DNA of 64,000 bases from Rhodocyclaceae bacterium (GTDB lineage: Bacteria > Pseudomonadota > Gammaproteobacteria > Burkholderiales > Rhodocyclaceae): contig JADKDD010000001.1 in the NCBI GenBank assembly GCA_016718525.1, positions 1,612,001 through 1,676,000 on the forward strand, written 5' to 3'. Position numbers and translations under genes: made by a program. Shown here piece after piece: positions 7,022 through 16,633 of this stretch. Under the pieces are notes generated by a model. The model had not been told where the DNA came from. It saw nothing but the letters and a program-made list of their open reading frames with translations, and did not search any database. Every line of letters begins with the position of its first letter. The stretch's first letter is position 1.

Positions 7022-9094
7022 GTGGGTGAAGTACACCAAATCAAACATCAGGTTTTGGAGTTCGAAGGCAGCCCGTGGCGCCTGCATCAGCCGTTTCTGC
7101 CTGCCGGTGATCAACCCGAGGCGATACGACTGCTGGTTGAAGGTATCAACGATGGCTTGTCGTTTCAAACCCTTCTGGGCGTAACCGGGTCGGGCAAGAC
7201 TTACACCATGGCCAATGTGATTGCGCGAGTGGGCCGCCCGGCATTGGTGCTGGCACCAAACAAGACGCTGGCGGCTCAGCTCTATTCGGAGTTCCGCGAA
7301 TTCTTCCCCGAAAACGCGGTCGAGTATTTCGTTTCCTATTACGACTACTACCAGCCGGAAGCTTACGTTCCATCGCGCGATTTGTTCATCGAGAAAGACT
7401 CGGCGATCAATGAACACATCGAGCAGATGCGACTCTCTGCCACCAAGAGTTTGCTCGAACGCCGCGATGTGCTGATTGTGTGCACGGTGTCGGCGATCTA
7501 CGGTATCGGCGATCCGGTTGATTATCACAGCATGATCCTGCATCTAAAAACCGGCGAGAAGCATGGCCAACGCGAGATCATCAAACGCTTGACGGAGATG
7601 CAGTACGAGCGCAACGACGTTGACTTTAGTCGCGGCGCCTACCGCGTGCGTGGCGACGTAATCGATGTGTTCCCGGCTGAGAACGCGGAAAATGCCATTC
7701 GAATTACGCTGTTCGACGACGAAGTTGAAACCTTGACCCTTTTTGATCCGCTGACCGGTCACACGCGGCAAAAGCTGGGGCGCTATACGGTGTTTCCGTC
7801 GAGTCATTACGTCACTCCGCGTACCACAGTGTTACAGGCCATCGAGAAGATCAAACAGGAGTTACGCGATCGCGTTGAGTATTACTCGAAAGAAAACAAA
7901 CTTGTTGAATTGCAGCGCATTGAGCAACGCACGCGCTTCGATCTGGAGATGCTTGATCAGTTAGGGTTTTGCAAAGGCATCGAAAACTATTCTCGTCATT
8001 TGTCTGGACGGCAACCCGGTGAGCCGCCACCGACCTTGTACGATTATTTGCCGCCGGATGCATTGATGTTTGTCGATGAATCGCATGTGGCGATTCCGCA
8101 AGTCGGCGCGATGTACAAGGGCGACCGATCGCGCAAAGAAAACCTGGTGGACTATGGTTTCCGCTTGCCATCCGCCCTGGACAATCGACCTCTGAAGTTT
8201 GAAGAGTTCGAACGTTTGATTCCGCAGACAATTTTTGTCTCCGCCACCCCCTCGACTTACGAGGAAGCACATCAGGGACAAGTGGTCGAGCAGTTGGTGC
8301 GGCCGACCGGCTTGATTGATCCCATGGTCGAAGTGCGACCGGCATCAACGCAAGTGGATGACCTGCTGTTGGAGATCAAGCGAAGAATTGCAGTGAGTGA
8401 GCGCGTGCTGGTGACGACGCTGACCAAGAAACTGTCAGAGCAACTCACCAACTACCTCGCCGACAATGGCATCAAGGTACGCTATCTGCATTCGGATATC
8501 GACACCGTTGAGCGGGTCGAAATCATCCGTGATTTGCGTCTGGGTGTGTTTGATGTATTGGTCGGAATCAACTTGTTGCGGGAAGGATTGGATATTCCCG
8601 AAGTCTCGCTGGTGGCGATTCTCGATGCCGACAAGGAAGGCTTCCTGCGCTCCACTCGCTCGCTTATACAGACCATGGGACGCGCGGCACGCCACCTGAA
8701 TGGTCGCGCGATTTTGTACGCCGATCGCATCACCGATTCCATGCAGCGGGCGATGGACGAAACGGAGCGACGACGCAACAAGCAGATCGCGCACAATCTT
8801 GAGCACGACATCACTCCAGTGAGTGTGCAGAAGCGCATCAAGGACATCATCGACGGCATTTACGATGCCGAAGTTGCCGGTCAGGATCTGAAAGTCGCAG
8901 AGGAAGCAGCGCGATACCAGGTAATGAGTGAAAAGGATTTGTCGCGGGAGATCCGGCGACTGGAAAAGGCAATGCAGGAACATGCCCGCAACCTTGAGTT
9001 TGAACTAGCGGCGGCCGCACGGGACGAACTTTTCCGGGTCAAGCAACTGGCCTTTGGCGGACTTGCCCATGACACCATCGGGAACGCCAAGTGA
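7022..9094 (+). CDS. uvrB: UvrABC excinuclease subunit B
   Basis: The product has 690 residues, the normal length; it starts at GTG with AAAGGAC upstream. UvrB verifies DNA damage handed over by UvrA and recruits UvrC in nucleotide excision repair. The helicase-type Walker A GVTGSGKT is at 53-60, the beta-hairpin segment with YYDYYQPEAYVP follows, the Walker B is the FVDESH segment, and helicase motifs V/VI appear as GINLLREGLDIPE and MGRAARHLNG. A C-terminal UVR motif for UvrC contact is present at about 645-680. No clear LexA box is visible upstream, so SOS control cannot be claimed. The stop overlaps the start of the phosphatase gene. Confidence 0.97.
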   Translation: MGEVHQIKHQVLEFEGSPWRLHQPFLPAGDQPEAIRLLVEGINDGLSFQTLLGVTGSGKTYTMANVIARVGRPALVLAPNKTLAAQLYSEFREFFPENAVEYFVSYYDYYQPEAYVPSRDLFIEKDSAINEHIEQMRLSATKSLLERRDVLIVCTVSAIYGIGDPVDYHSMILHLKTGEKHGQREIIKRLTEMQYERNDVDFSRGAYRVRGDVIDVFPAENAENAIRITLFDDEVETLTLFDPLTGHTRQKLGRYTVFPSSHYVTPRTTVLQAIEKIKQELRDRVEYYSKENKLVELQRIEQRTRFDLEMLDQLGFCKGIENYSRHLSGRQPGEPPPTLYDYLPPDALMFVDESHVAIPQVGAMYKGDRSRKENLVDYGFRLPSALDNRPLKFEEFERLIPQTIFVSATPSTYEEAHQGQVVEQLVRPTGLIDPMVEVRPASTQVDDLLLEIKRRIAVSERVLVTTLTKKLSEQLTNYLADNGIKVRYLHSDIDTVERVEIIRDLRLGVFDVLVGINLLREGLDIPEVSLVAILDADKEGFLRSTRSLIQTMGRAARHLNGRAILYADRITDSMQRAMDETERRRNKQIAHNLEHDITPVSVQKRIKDIIDGIYDAEVAGQDLKVAEEAARYQVMSEKDLSREIRRLEKAMQEHARNLEFELAAAARDELFRVKQLAFGGLAHDTIGNAK

Positions 9095-9558
9095 CGCCGA
9101 CTCGTGTCTTGTTTGTATGTACCGGCAACATCTGCCGTTCGCCGACTGCCGAAGGAGTTGCCCGCGCATTGGCACAGCGACAAGGTCTGGCCGATGCCTT
9201 CGAGTTCGATTCAGCCGGTACCCACGATTACCATGTCGGCGAACCGCCAGATCCGCGCACGATTGCCGCCGCCGCTGGACGCGGTTATGACCTGTCCAAG
9301 CTTCGCGCACGGCGTGTCACCAGCACCAACTATGCCGATTTCGATCATATCTTTGCCATGGACAGTGACCACTTGCGGCTGATGCGTGGCCATTGCCCTC
9401 CCGTGCATCGACACAAACTGGCAATGTTCATATCTGACGGGAGCAAAGGTGCCGACGTGCCTGACCCCTATTACGGTGGACCAGAAGCATTTGAACTGGT
9501 GCTGGATCTGGTCGAACAGGCATCAAAGCGGATGCTGGAGCAACTGCGGCCGCGATAG
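9091..9558 (+). CDS. Low-molecular-weight protein-tyrosine phosphatase
   Basis: The product has 155 residues. The GTG start overlaps the uvrB stop (GTGA), so translation is probably coupled. The catalytic P-loop C-x5-R is Cys10-TGNIC-Arg16-Ser, and the general-acid Asp125 sits in DVPDPYYGG, so the enzyme is complete. It removes phosphate from protein tyrosines or small phosphoesters in the cytoplasm; the substrate is unknown and no tyrosine kinase or capsule genes are nearby. Residues Arg74-Arg-Val-Thr-Ser-Thr-Asn80 are encoded by a perfect copy of the 23-bp dispersed repeat, in a segment that varies between family members. Confidence 0.9.
   Translation: MTPTRVLFVCTGNICRSPTAEGVARALAQRQGLADAFEFDSAGTHDYHVGEPPDPRTIAAAAGRGYDLSKLRARRVTSTNYADFDHIFAMDSDHLRLMRGHCPPVHRHKLAMFISDGSKGADVPDPYYGGPEAFELVLDLVEQASKRMLEQLRPR
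9309..9331 (-). repeat. 23-bp dispersed repeat, copy 2 (inside phosphatase gene)
   Basis: Read on the minus strand it is AGTTGGTGCTGG, TGAC, ACGCCGT, identical to the copy at 35878. It is translated on the plus strand as part of RRVTSTNY. Confidence 0.85.
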
Positions 9559-9568
9559 AACTTGAGGC

Positions 9569-9598
9569 AAAAAAAACCGCGCGATGCGCGGTTTTTTT
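9569..9598. terminator. Bidirectional rho-independent terminator
   Basis: CCGCGC, a GAT loop and GCGCGG are flanked by an A-run on the left and seven T on the right. It serves both the uvrB-phosphatase transcript (plus) and rne (minus), which converge here. Confidence 0.88.
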
Positions 9599-9616
9599 GA
9601 GGCTGCGAGGCGACAA

Positions 9617-12403
9617 CTACTCGTTGCGTGTTTCGACCATCTGCAAAGGCTCGGCCACGATCTGAACTTGCGGCCGTGGCTTGCGCCCCAAAACCACAGG
9701 ATCGGGTGCATAAGCGACAAACGGCGCCGCGTTTTGTGTTTCGATCATGATGAGTCCGGCCTGCTCCAGGGCTGGTTTCAAATCAACCGGCGCTGGCAGC
9801 GGAGCCACGATCGCCGGTGCTTGCTGAACGGGCGCGGGCATCTCCGGCGCTTGGACCGCAATGGTTTCAGGCGCGGCAATTTCGGCCGACACGACAGGCG
9901 TAGGTTCGGCCGTCGGCACAGGAATAATCTCGGCCGGAATTGGAATGGTCCGCTCAAACGTTTCGGGCGCCACTGCAGGCTGAGCAACGGCAATGCTGGG
10001 TGTGACTGCAACGTCAGGTGCTGCAGCGACAACGACAGGAGCAAACTCGCCCGTTGCTGCTGGTGAGACCTGCATGCCGGGATATTCGCTTTGCGCAGCG
10101 CCAATCGCGCTGCTTTCGGGTACAGCGTGAGTTGCTACGGCCATGGTCGCAACCGCAATGGCTACTGGCGCATTCACCTGCACCTGATCAGTCACCGGAA
10201 CAACCGTTGCAACGACCGCCGAATCCGTTGGCGCGGACCCGTCTGAACGATCGCCCCGACCACGACCACGACCGCGGCGGCTGCGACCACGACCACCACC
10301 CTCGCCTTCGGCTCTTGGCGGACGCTGACCTTCCGCACCTGGAGTTGCCAGGGCGGGTGTTGTGTTCGCAGGAGCGGCATCACGCGGCGGACGCGGCTCG
10401 CGTGGCTCACGCGGTGGGCGCGGCTCGTTACGTCCGTCCTTTTTCGCGGCTTGTGGTTGTTGGCCGGCTGCCTGGTTTTGATTCGGATTCGCAGAACGGG
10501 GTGTTGATTCACTACGCTGACCGTCGCGCTGACCATCACGACCACCCTGGCGATTGCCGTCACGCGAATTGCGGCCACCACGTCCATCACGGCCCTGACG
10601 ACCATCGCGGCCATCACGGCTCGGACGGTCACGACGCGCGGACGCCTCGACCGTTGGTGCGACAACGACCGCAGGAGCTGCAGGCTTGTCACTGCTGAAC
10701 CACGAAACAATGGTGGCCCACAAACCTGGTTGTGTCGCAGGTGCAGCAACAATTAGGGGCGAAGCTTCGCGTGCAGCGACGATCGGTGCCGGCTGGTCCG
10801 GCGTAATGCCCTTGACCACTGCTTCGATCTTTGTCGGCTTGGCTTCGTTTTGCGCTGATGGTGGTTGATAGGTTTCTTCCACAGGCTTTTCGGCCATTTG
10901 ATAACTGGCCAACGCCAGCCCTTCGGCGTTCAACTGGTCGTGGCGCAAGCGAATGATTTCATGCGCCGGGGTCTCAAGATGTCGATTTGGGACGATGACC
11001 AAATTAACGCGATGGCGTATCTCGATGCGCGAAATATCCACGCGCTTCTCGTTGAGCAGGAAGGTGCCGACATCGACGGGGACCTGGCAATGTAGCGCGC
11101 CGGTGTTTTCCTTCATCGACTCTTCTTCGAGGATGCGCAGAATGTGCAATGCTGCGGACTCGGTGCTGCGGATGTGGCCGGTACCGGTGCAGCGCGGGCA
11201 GGTAATGTAGCTGGTTTCTGCCAGGGCCGGACGCAGACGCTGACGGGAGAGCTCGAGCAAACCAAAGCGCGAAATTTTGCCGGTCTGTACCCGCGCGCGG
11301 TCGTGGTGCAAAGCATCGCGCAAGCGGTTTTCGACTTCGCGCTGATTTTTGGTCGATTCCATGTCGATGAAATCGATCACGATCAGACCACCCAGATCGC
11401 GCAAACGCAACTGGCGCGCGACTTCGTCGGCCGCTTCACAGTTGGTGCGCAATGCGGTTTCTTCAATGTCGCTACCTTTGGTGGCGCGGCCGGAGTTCAC
11501 GTCAACCGAGACCAGGGCCTCAGTGTGATCAATCACAATTGCGCCGCCGGACGGCAAGGTCACTTGCCGCGAATAAGCCGATTCAATCTGATGCTCAATC
11601 TGGAAGCGCGAGAACAAGGGCACATCGTCGTGATAACGTTTGACCCGATTTACGGTACCGGGCATGACGTGGGCCATGAACTGCTGGGCCTGCTCAAATA
11701 CATCGTCGGTGTCGATCAGAATCTCGCCGATCTCGGCGTGAAAGTAATCGCGAATCGCACGGATCACCAAGCTTGATTCCTGATAAATCAGGAACGCGCC
11801 ACTTTGCGCCTTGGCGGCACCATCAATTGCACCCCAAAGTTGCAACAGGTAGTTCAAGTCCCACTGTAGTTCTTCGGTGTTGCGGCCAATACCAGCGGTA
11901 CGGGCAATCAAGCTCATGCCCGCAGGCACGTCAAGACTATCCATCACCTCGCGCAATTCTTGCCTATCCTCGCCTTCGATACGACGCGATACACCACCAC
12001 CGCGAGGATTATTTGGCATCAAGACCAGATATCGGCCAGCCAGCGAAATAAAGGTAGTCAGTGCCGCACCCTTGTTACCGCGCTCGTCTTTTTCGACTTG
12101 AACGATAAGCTCCTGGCCATTGGAAAGCACGTCTTGAATGCGGGCTTTGCCGGCATCCACGCCGGGCTTGAAATAGCTGCGCGAGATTTCCTTGAAGGGA
12201 AGAAAGCCGTGACGTTCGGAACCGTAATCGACGAACGCCGCTTCGAGACTAGGCTCGATGCGGGTGATGATGGCTTTATAAATGTTGCTTTTCTTTTGTT
12301 CCTTGGTGGCCGACTCGATGTCAAGGTCAATCAGTTTTTGACCATCAACGATCGCGACGCGGAGTTCCTCGGCCTGCGTCGCATTAAATAGCATGCGTTT
12401 CAT
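9617..12403 (-). CDS. rne: Ribonuclease E
   Basis: The product has 928 residues from the ATG at 12403 (MKRMLFNATQ, ribosome site GGGAGAA); a longer in-frame extension to 12454 is not needed. RNase E cuts single-stranded AU-rich RNA, matures rRNA and tRNA, and scaffolds the degradosome at the inner membrane. The N-terminal half has the S1 domain (about 35-120), the DNase-I-like catalytic stretch SVDVNSGRATKG and LIVIDFIDM (metal-binding Asp residues), and the zinc-link CPRCTGTG. The C-terminal half from about residue 510 is low complexity, with Arg/Gly-rich RNA-binding segments (RDGRDGRQGRDGRGG) and Ala/Pro/Val-rich tails, as usual for beta-proteobacterial enzymes. It is divergent from rluC. 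Confidence 0.96.
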   Translation of the reverse strand: MKRMLFNATQAEELRVAIVDGQKLIDLDIESATKEQKKSNIYKAIITRIEPSLEAAFVDYGSERHGFLPFKEISRSYFKPGVDAGKARIQDVLSNGQELIVQVEKDERGNKGAALTTFISLAGRYLVLMPNNPRGGGVSRRIEGEDRQELREVMDSLDVPAGMSLIARTAGIGRNTEELQWDLNYLLQLWGAIDGAAKAQSGAFLIYQESSLVIRAIRDYFHAEIGEILIDTDDVFEQAQQFMAHVMPGTVNRVKRYHDDVPLFSRFQIEHQIESAYSRQVTLPSGGAIVIDHTEALVSVDVNSGRATKGSDIEETALRTNCEAADEVARQLRLRDLGGLIVIDFIDMESTKNQREVENRLRDALHHDRARVQTGKISRFGLLELSRQRLRPALAETSYITCPRCTGTGHIRSTESAALHILRILEEESMKENTGALHCQVPVDVGTFLLNEKRVDISRIEIRHRVNLVIVPNRHLETPAHEIIRLRHDQLNAEGLALASYQMAEKPVEETYQPPSAQNEAKPTKIEAVVKGITPDQPAPIVAAREASPLIVAAPATQPGLWATIVSWFSSDKPAAPAVVVAPTVEASARRDRPSRDGRDGRQGRDGRGGRNSRDGNRQGGRDGQRDGQRSESTPRSANPNQNQAAGQQPQAAKKDGRNEPRPPREPREPRPPRDAAPANTTPALATPGAEGQRPPRAEGEGGGRGRSRRGRGRGRGDRSDGSAPTDSAVVATVVPVTDQVQVNAPVAIAVATMAVATHAVPESSAIGAAQSEYPGMQVSPAATGEFAPVVVAAAPDVAVTPSIAVAQPAVAPETFERTIPIPAEIIPVPTAEPTPVVSAEIAAPETIAVQAPEMPAPVQQAPAIVAPLPAPVDLKPALEQAGLIMIETQNAAPFVAYAPDPVVLGRKPRPQVQIVAEPLQMVETRNE

Positions 12404-12875
12404 GTGTTCTCCCGCGCGCAACAGAGCAGGCGGGCACAACAAGTCGCACGTCACCAGCGCAATTACATGGCGCTATGTGACGCGTTCAGGGTTTGCAGTT
12501 TCATCGGCAAAATCATGGTGCCTCATATGGTTGTGGCAAACGGGTGAATAACTTGTTTCTAATGGCGGCCGCTGATTTTTCTTATGATCAACGTCCGGCA
12601 ATCTGTGCCCAGTCTGTAAGTGGTGCGCGCAATCAAGTAAAATCGCTCTCTTTTCGGGCGAGCGAAAAACCCGGAGGTCAGCGGGCAAGGCAGTATGTGG
12701 AGATTGATTTCCGACCGTCCAGCCATGTTGTTTCGTGATCCGTTTCCGCCAGATGTCTAAATAAGCGAATTCGGGGCAGAACCAACAACATCCCGTTACC
12801 TGCGCCTCCGATGCCACTTCGGGCCATCGGGCACGCCGTTCCGGAACGGCTAACCAAGGCCTTAGTATATTGCAA
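12404..12875. promoter_or_regulatory. rne-rluC divergent intergenic region / rne leader
   Basis: This 472-base gap separates two divergent RNA-metabolism genes, the same arrangement as in many proteobacteria. In relatives the rne leader is long and is the site of RNase E autoregulation, so a long leader is expected here too (inference). Visible structure includes the hairpin-capable TCGCTC...GAGCGA at about 12645-12665. I could not place either promoter with confidence and saw no credible small gene; the open frames here lack ribosome sites. Confidence 0.5.
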
Positions 12876-13841
12876 ATGAAGGACTTGAGAAAAGATTCGG
12901 TGGTGATGCTTGAGGTTGGCGACGACGCGGCCGGGCAGCGTATCGACAATTTTCTGCTCAAAATTGCCAAAGGCGTGCCGAAAAGCCACATCTATCGCAT
13001 CCTTCGTAGCGGCGAAGTACGGGTCAACAAGGGCCGCATCGGCGCCGACTATCGGCTGCAGCTCGGTGATCAGCTTCGGGTTCCGCCGATCCGGACCGCC
13101 GAAAGACCGGACCAAGCCGCTGTTCCCGCCCGGGAATTTGATCTCGCCTTTGAGGATGACGCGCTGATTGTGGTCGATAAACCTGCAGGAACGGCAGTGC
13201 ACGGAGGCAGCGGTGTCAGTTTTGGGGTGATCGAGCAGTTGCGCCGTGCCCGTCCGCAAGCCAAGTTCCTCGAACTGGCACATCGGCTGGATCGCGAAAC
13301 TTCCGGCCTGCTGGTGGTAGCGAAAAAGCGCGCGGCCCTGGTCAAGCTACACGACCAGTTTCGTGATGGCCAGATCGGCAAACGCTATTTGGCGCTGGTG
13401 AAGGGGCGTTGGCTTAATCAGATGCAGCATGTGAAGCTACCACTGTACAAATACCTGACCGAAGGTGGTGAGCGCCGGGTCCGCGTCAGTGATGACGGCA
13501 AAACTGCGCATTCCATTGTCCGTCTGGTGTCGCGCTGGCAGAATTTCAGCTTGGTCGAAGTCGAGTTGAAGACCGGCCGCACTCACCAGATTCGTGTGCA
13601 TTTGGCGCATCTTGAGTTTCCGATTGCCGGTGACGACAAATACGGTGACTTTACGCTGAATAAGGATCTTCAAAAAACCGGACTCAAGCGAATGTTCCTG
13701 CACTCGACGAAACTCGCGTTGCCGCACCCCTTGAGCGGCGAATTGCTCGAACTTGAGTCACCCTTGCCTCCAGAACTGGCATCGTTCATTGCCAAGCTCG
13801 ATCAAAATGAGGCTAGGGACATCAAGCCAACGCAACGTTAA
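12876..13841 (+). CDS. rluC: 23S rRNA pseudouridine synthase RluC
   Basis: The product is 321 residues from the ATG at 12876; a TTG two codons upstream is less likely. It converts specific uridines of 23S rRNA helices (955, 2504 and 2580 in E. coli numbering) to pseudouridine. An S4 RNA-binding domain covers about 18-75, and the RluA-family catalytic motif HRLDRETSG includes the nucleophile Asp139. The later KTGRTHQIRVHL motif is also present. It heads the run rluC, HAD phosphatase, Rieske protein, sppA. The family is certain; RluC rather than RluD is based on the rne neighbourhood and on the AGQRIDNFLL N-terminus. Confidence 0.93.
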   Translation: MKDLRKDSVVMLEVGDDAAGQRIDNFLLKIAKGVPKSHIYRILRSGEVRVNKGRIGADYRLQLGDQLRVPPIRTAERPDQAAVPAREFDLAFEDDALIVVDKPAGTAVHGGSGVSFGVIEQLRRARPQAKFLELAHRLDRETSGLLVVAKKRAALVKLHDQFRDGQIGKRYLALVKGRWLNQMQHVKLPLYKYLTEGGERRVRVSDDGKTAHSIVRLVSRWQNFSLVEVELKTGRTHQIRVHLAHLEFPIAGDDKYGDFTLNKDLQKTGLKRMFLHSTKLALPHPLSGELLELESPLPPELASFIAKLDQNEARDIKPTQR

Positions 13842-13856
13842 GTAACGCTAACAACC

Positions 13857-14513
13857 ATGACCAAGAAATTTCAATTGATTGTTTTCGACTGGGACGGCAC
13901 GCTGTTTGATTCGACCCTGCTCATTACCCAAAGTCTGCAAGCTGCTGCTGTGGCGATTGGGGTACCGCCACCGTCGGACGCGCGCGCCAGCCACGTGATT
14001 GGCTTGGGCTTGATTGACGCGCTACGCTATGCGATGCCCGATTTGGAAGAGGCGCGCTATCGCGAACTGGCGGAACACTACCGCGACCACTATCTGGCAC
14101 GCGACACCGATTTGAATTTGTTTGATGGCGTACATGAACTGCTGGACCAACTCCTCGACGCCGGTCACATGCTGGCGGTGGCGACTGGCAAGCCACGCCG
14201 CGGTCTTAACCGCGCTTTTGCCGCAAGCGGCTTGGGTTCGAAATTTCACGCCTCACGCTGTGCCGATGAATGTCACTCCAAGCCGCACCCGCAAATGCTC
14301 GAAGAATTGTGCGATGAATTCGCCTTGCCGCCATCTTCCATTTTGATGGTTGGCGACACCACCCACGACATGCTGATGGCAAGTAACGCAGGCTGCGCAG
14401 GTCTTGGTGTGACTTATGGTGCGCATAGTCGGGAAACGCTACATACTGCGTCTCCGCTGCATTGCGTCGACTCGGTACCTGAGTTGTCAAAATGGCTAAA
14501 AACGAACGCATAA
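13857..14513 (+). CDS. HAD-superfamily phosphatase (phosphoglycolate phosphatase-like)
   Basis: The product has 218 residues and starts 15 bases after rluC. It has HAD motif I FDWDGTLFDS (Asp nucleophile and second Asp), a helical cap, the motif II region 'MLAVATGKPRRG', the motif III Lys in SKPHPQ and motif IV MVGDTTHDM, all intact. It hydrolyses a phosphate monoester, and the sequence is closest to the Gph-like subclass IA. The substrate is not determinable. Its 3' end overlaps the Rieske gene by 22 bases, so the two are translationally linked. Confidence 0.85.
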   Translation: MTKKFQLIVFDWDGTLFDSTLLITQSLQAAAVAIGVPPPSDARASHVIGLGLIDALRYAMPDLEEARYRELAEHYRDHYLARDTDLNLFDGVHELLDQLLDAGHMLAVATGKPRRGLNRAFAASGLGSKFHASRCADECHSKPHPQMLEELCDEFALPPSSILMVGDTTHDMLMASNAGCAGLGVTYGAHSRETLHTASPLHCVDSVPELSKWLKTNA

Positions 14514-14854
14514 TTTGCCAGAGCGACGACCTTGTCGAGGGCGGCAAGGGAGTTCGTTTTGAGGTTCTACTGGAAACCGGAGCCGAACCGGCCTTTGCCA
14601 TTCGGCATGGTGGTAAGCCTTTTGCTTACGCGAATCGCTGCGGACACATCCCAGTCGAGCTAGACTGGCAGCCTGGTGAATTCTTTGATTACAGCGGCTT
14701 GTATTTGATTTGCGCAACCCATGGAGCGCTTTATGCGCCGGAAACCGGACGGTGCGTCACAGGAAGGTGTGCTGGCAAGGGCCTGCAATCCATTCCAGTA
14801 TGCGAACATAGCGGGAAAATATTTATGACTGGGGAAGGTGAAAGCAGTGAGTGA
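14492..14854 (+). CDS. Small Rieske [2Fe-2S] protein
   Basis: The product is a 120-residue soluble protein with no signal peptide or membrane segment. The cluster-binding pairs are C-G-H (NRCGHIPVELDW) and C-x2-H (LICATHGALY), spaced as in Rieske ferredoxins. It would carry single electrons for an oxygenase or another redox partner, but no oxygenase lies nearby. It sits between a HAD phosphatase and sppA with overlaps on both sides. The arrangement is, to my knowledge, common in Burkholderiales without a known reason. Confidence 0.85.
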   Translation: MAKNERIICQSDDLVEGGKGVRFEVLLETGAEPAFAIRHGGKPFAYANRCGHIPVELDWQPGEFFDYSGLYLICATHGALYAPETGRCVTGRCAGKGLQSIPVCEHSGKIFMTGEGESSE

Positions 14855-15803
14855 CAATAACGTAGTGCAGGGTGAACCCAATTGGGAAAAGCGGGTTCTG
14901 GAAAAATTGGCACTCGAGTCCATTGCCGAACAACGGCGCGGACGGCGTTGGGGTATCTTTTTTAAACTCCTTGGATTTGGCTATTTGCTTGTCGTACTCG
15001 GCATTGCCATGGAATGGTGGGGAAGCGAAAAGATCGCCGAAGCTGCCAGACACACTGCTTTGGTCCGACTTGAAGGTGTGATTCAGGCCAAGGGCGACGC
15101 GAGCGCAGAGAACATCATCAGCGCTTTGCAGGCGGCTTTTGAGTCTGAAGGCACTGCTGGAGTGGTATTGCGTATCAATAGTCCGGGTGGCAGCCCTGTT
15201 CAAGCCGGCATGATTAATGATGAAATCCGGCGCTTGCGCGCATTGCATACCGAAGTGCCGCTGTACGTGGTGGTCGAAGATGTCTGCGCTTCGGGCGGGT
15301 ACTACGTTGCGGCGGCGGCCGACAAGATTTTTGTTGATAAGGCCAGTATCGTCGGCTCAATCGGTGTGCTGATGGATGGCTTTGGTTTTACCGGAACCAT
15401 GGAAAAACTGGGCGTCGAACGGCGCTTATTGCACGCTGGGGCAAGCAAAGGATTTCTCGATCCGTTTTCTCCGTTGAGAGAATCCGACCAGGCACATGCT
15501 CAAGTAATGCTCGCCGAAATTCACCAACAGTTCATCGATGTGGTGAAAAAGGGTCGCGGCAAGCGGTTGCACGAAACTCCGGAAATGTTTTCCGGACTGA
15601 TGTGGAGTGGTGCCAAGAGTATTGAGCTGGGGTTGGCCGATGGCTACGGTAGCCTCGACATCGTCGCGCGTGATGTGATCAAGGCGGAAGAAATTCGCGA
15701 CTACACCGTGAGGCAAAATCTTGCTGAAAAATTTGCCAAGCAGTTTGGCGCCGGCGCCGCATCCAGCATCGCCAACAGCGTGGGTGGTTTTTCGCTACGC
15801 TGA
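14847..15803 (+). CDS. sppA: Signal peptide peptidase SppA (S49 family, short form)
   Basis: The product has 318 residues from the GTG at 14847, which has GGGGAAGG eight bases upstream; the GTG at 14838 would sit on top of that ribosome site. One membrane anchor (about residues 37-55, 'FFKLLGFGYLLVVLGIAM') is followed by the protease domain with RINSPGGSPVQAG, the catalytic-serine motif CASGGYYVA and GSIGVLMDGFGF. It degrades cleaved signal peptides in the inner membrane. The short single-domain form is usual outside enterobacteria. It overlaps the Rieske gene by eight bases. Confidence 0.92.
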   Translation: MSDNNVVQGEPNWEKRVLEKLALESIAEQRRGRRWGIFFKLLGFGYLLVVLGIAMEWWGSEKIAEAARHTALVRLEGVIQAKGDASAENIISALQAAFESEGTAGVVLRINSPGGSPVQAGMINDEIRRLRALHTEVPLYVVVEDVCASGGYYVAAAADKIFVDKASIVGSIGVLMDGFGFTGTMEKLGVERRLLHAGASKGFLDPFSPLRESDQAHAQVMLAEIHQQFIDVVKKGRGKRLHETPEMFSGLMWSGAKSIELGLADGYGSLDIVARDVIKAEEIRDYTVRQNLAEKFAKQFGAGAASSIANSVGGFSLR

Positions 15804-15804
15804 G

Positions 15805-16587
15805 TCACACAGCGACTTGGGTGATGCTACGTACCCGAGTCGCAAGTACGTCCAGTCCCAGTAGTGGTAAAGCACTTCGCAGGCGATGCGATTGACCGGT
15901 AGTTAGCAGTTGCAGGCTGCCGCTACTGTTGCCGTGACCCTGATGCAAACGCATCGCTTGACGTGCAATCGCCGCGGAGACGTCAACCAGTTCTGCTCGT
16001 GGTCCGGCAATTGGTTGCAAGACATGCGACAGGAAACTGTAGTGAGTGCATCCGAGCACAATGCGGTCGACTCCACTTGCCAGGAGCGGATCGAGCCAAC
16101 GTTCGGCATCACGGGCAAGGCCAGAGTCGTTAATGTGGCATTGCTCTACCAGCGTAGCCCATCCGGGACAGGCCACGATATCGACGTGCACGCCAGTCGC
16201 GTGTTGTTTGACTAATTGCGCCAACCGCTCGCTTCTTGCCGTTGCTTCAGTCGCCAAGACAGCAATCTTTCGGCTCAGCGACGACTCGGCTGCCGGCTTG
16301 ATTCCGGGTTCGACGCCGACCACCGCAATTCCAGGGTATGCGGCCCGTAAAGATTGAATCGCCGCAACGGTTCCAGTGTTGCAGGCGACCACCAGCATAG
16401 TGCATCCAGCACCTACGAGATGAGCACCAAGCGCCAGCACGCGCTGTTGAATAAAGGCCTCGGACTTGTCGCCGTAAGGTGCGTTGGCACTATCAGCCAG
16501 GTAAATGTAATCGGCATCGGGCAACGCGCAGGTCAGTGCAGAAAGCACGGACAAGCCGCCAAGACCGGAATCAAAAACGCCAATCAT
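15805..16587 (-). CDS. murI: Glutamate racemase
   Basis: The product has 260 residues. It interconverts L- and D-glutamate to supply D-Glu for peptidoglycan. The two catalytic cysteines are seen in VACNTGT (Cys69) and GCTHYSFL, and the N-terminal DSGLGGLSVL and SANAPYGDKS signatures are present. It is convergent with sppA, with one base between stops, and follows the fumarase gene on the minus strand. The gap to fumarase holds a 23-bp repeat. Confidence 0.95.
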   Translation of the reverse strand: MIGVFDSGLGGLSVLSALTCALPDADYIYLADSANAPYGDKSEAFIQQRVLALGAHLVGAGCTMLVVACNTGTVAAIQSLRAAYPGIAVVGVEPGIKPAAESSLSRKIAVLATEATARSERLAQLVKQHATGVHVDIVACPGWATLVEQCHINDSGLARDAERWLDPLLASGVDRIVLGCTHYSFLSHVLQPIAGPRAELVDVSAAIARQAMRLHQGHGNSSGSLQLLTTGQSHRLRSALPLLGLDVLATRVRSITQVAV

Positions 16588-16607
16588 GCGTTAAATTTTT
16601 GTCCGCC

Positions 16608-16630
16608 AGTTGGTGCTGGTAGGACGGCGT
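16608..16630 (+). repeat. 23-bp dispersed repeat, copy 3 (intergenic)
   Basis: AGTTGGTGCTGG, TAGG, ACGGCGT, between murI and the fumarase gene and a few bases from the fumarase stop codon. Confidence 0.85.
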
Positions 16631-16633
16631 TGC

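Noticed and set aside
12493..12991. Open frames in the rne-rluC gap as small genes
   Set aside because: They lack ribosome sites and recognisable sequence and overlap the expected rne leader or rluC.
14492..14513. Possible frameshift between the HAD phosphatase and the Rieske gene
   Set aside because: Both proteins are full length with complete motifs; the 22-base overlap is ordinary operon packing.
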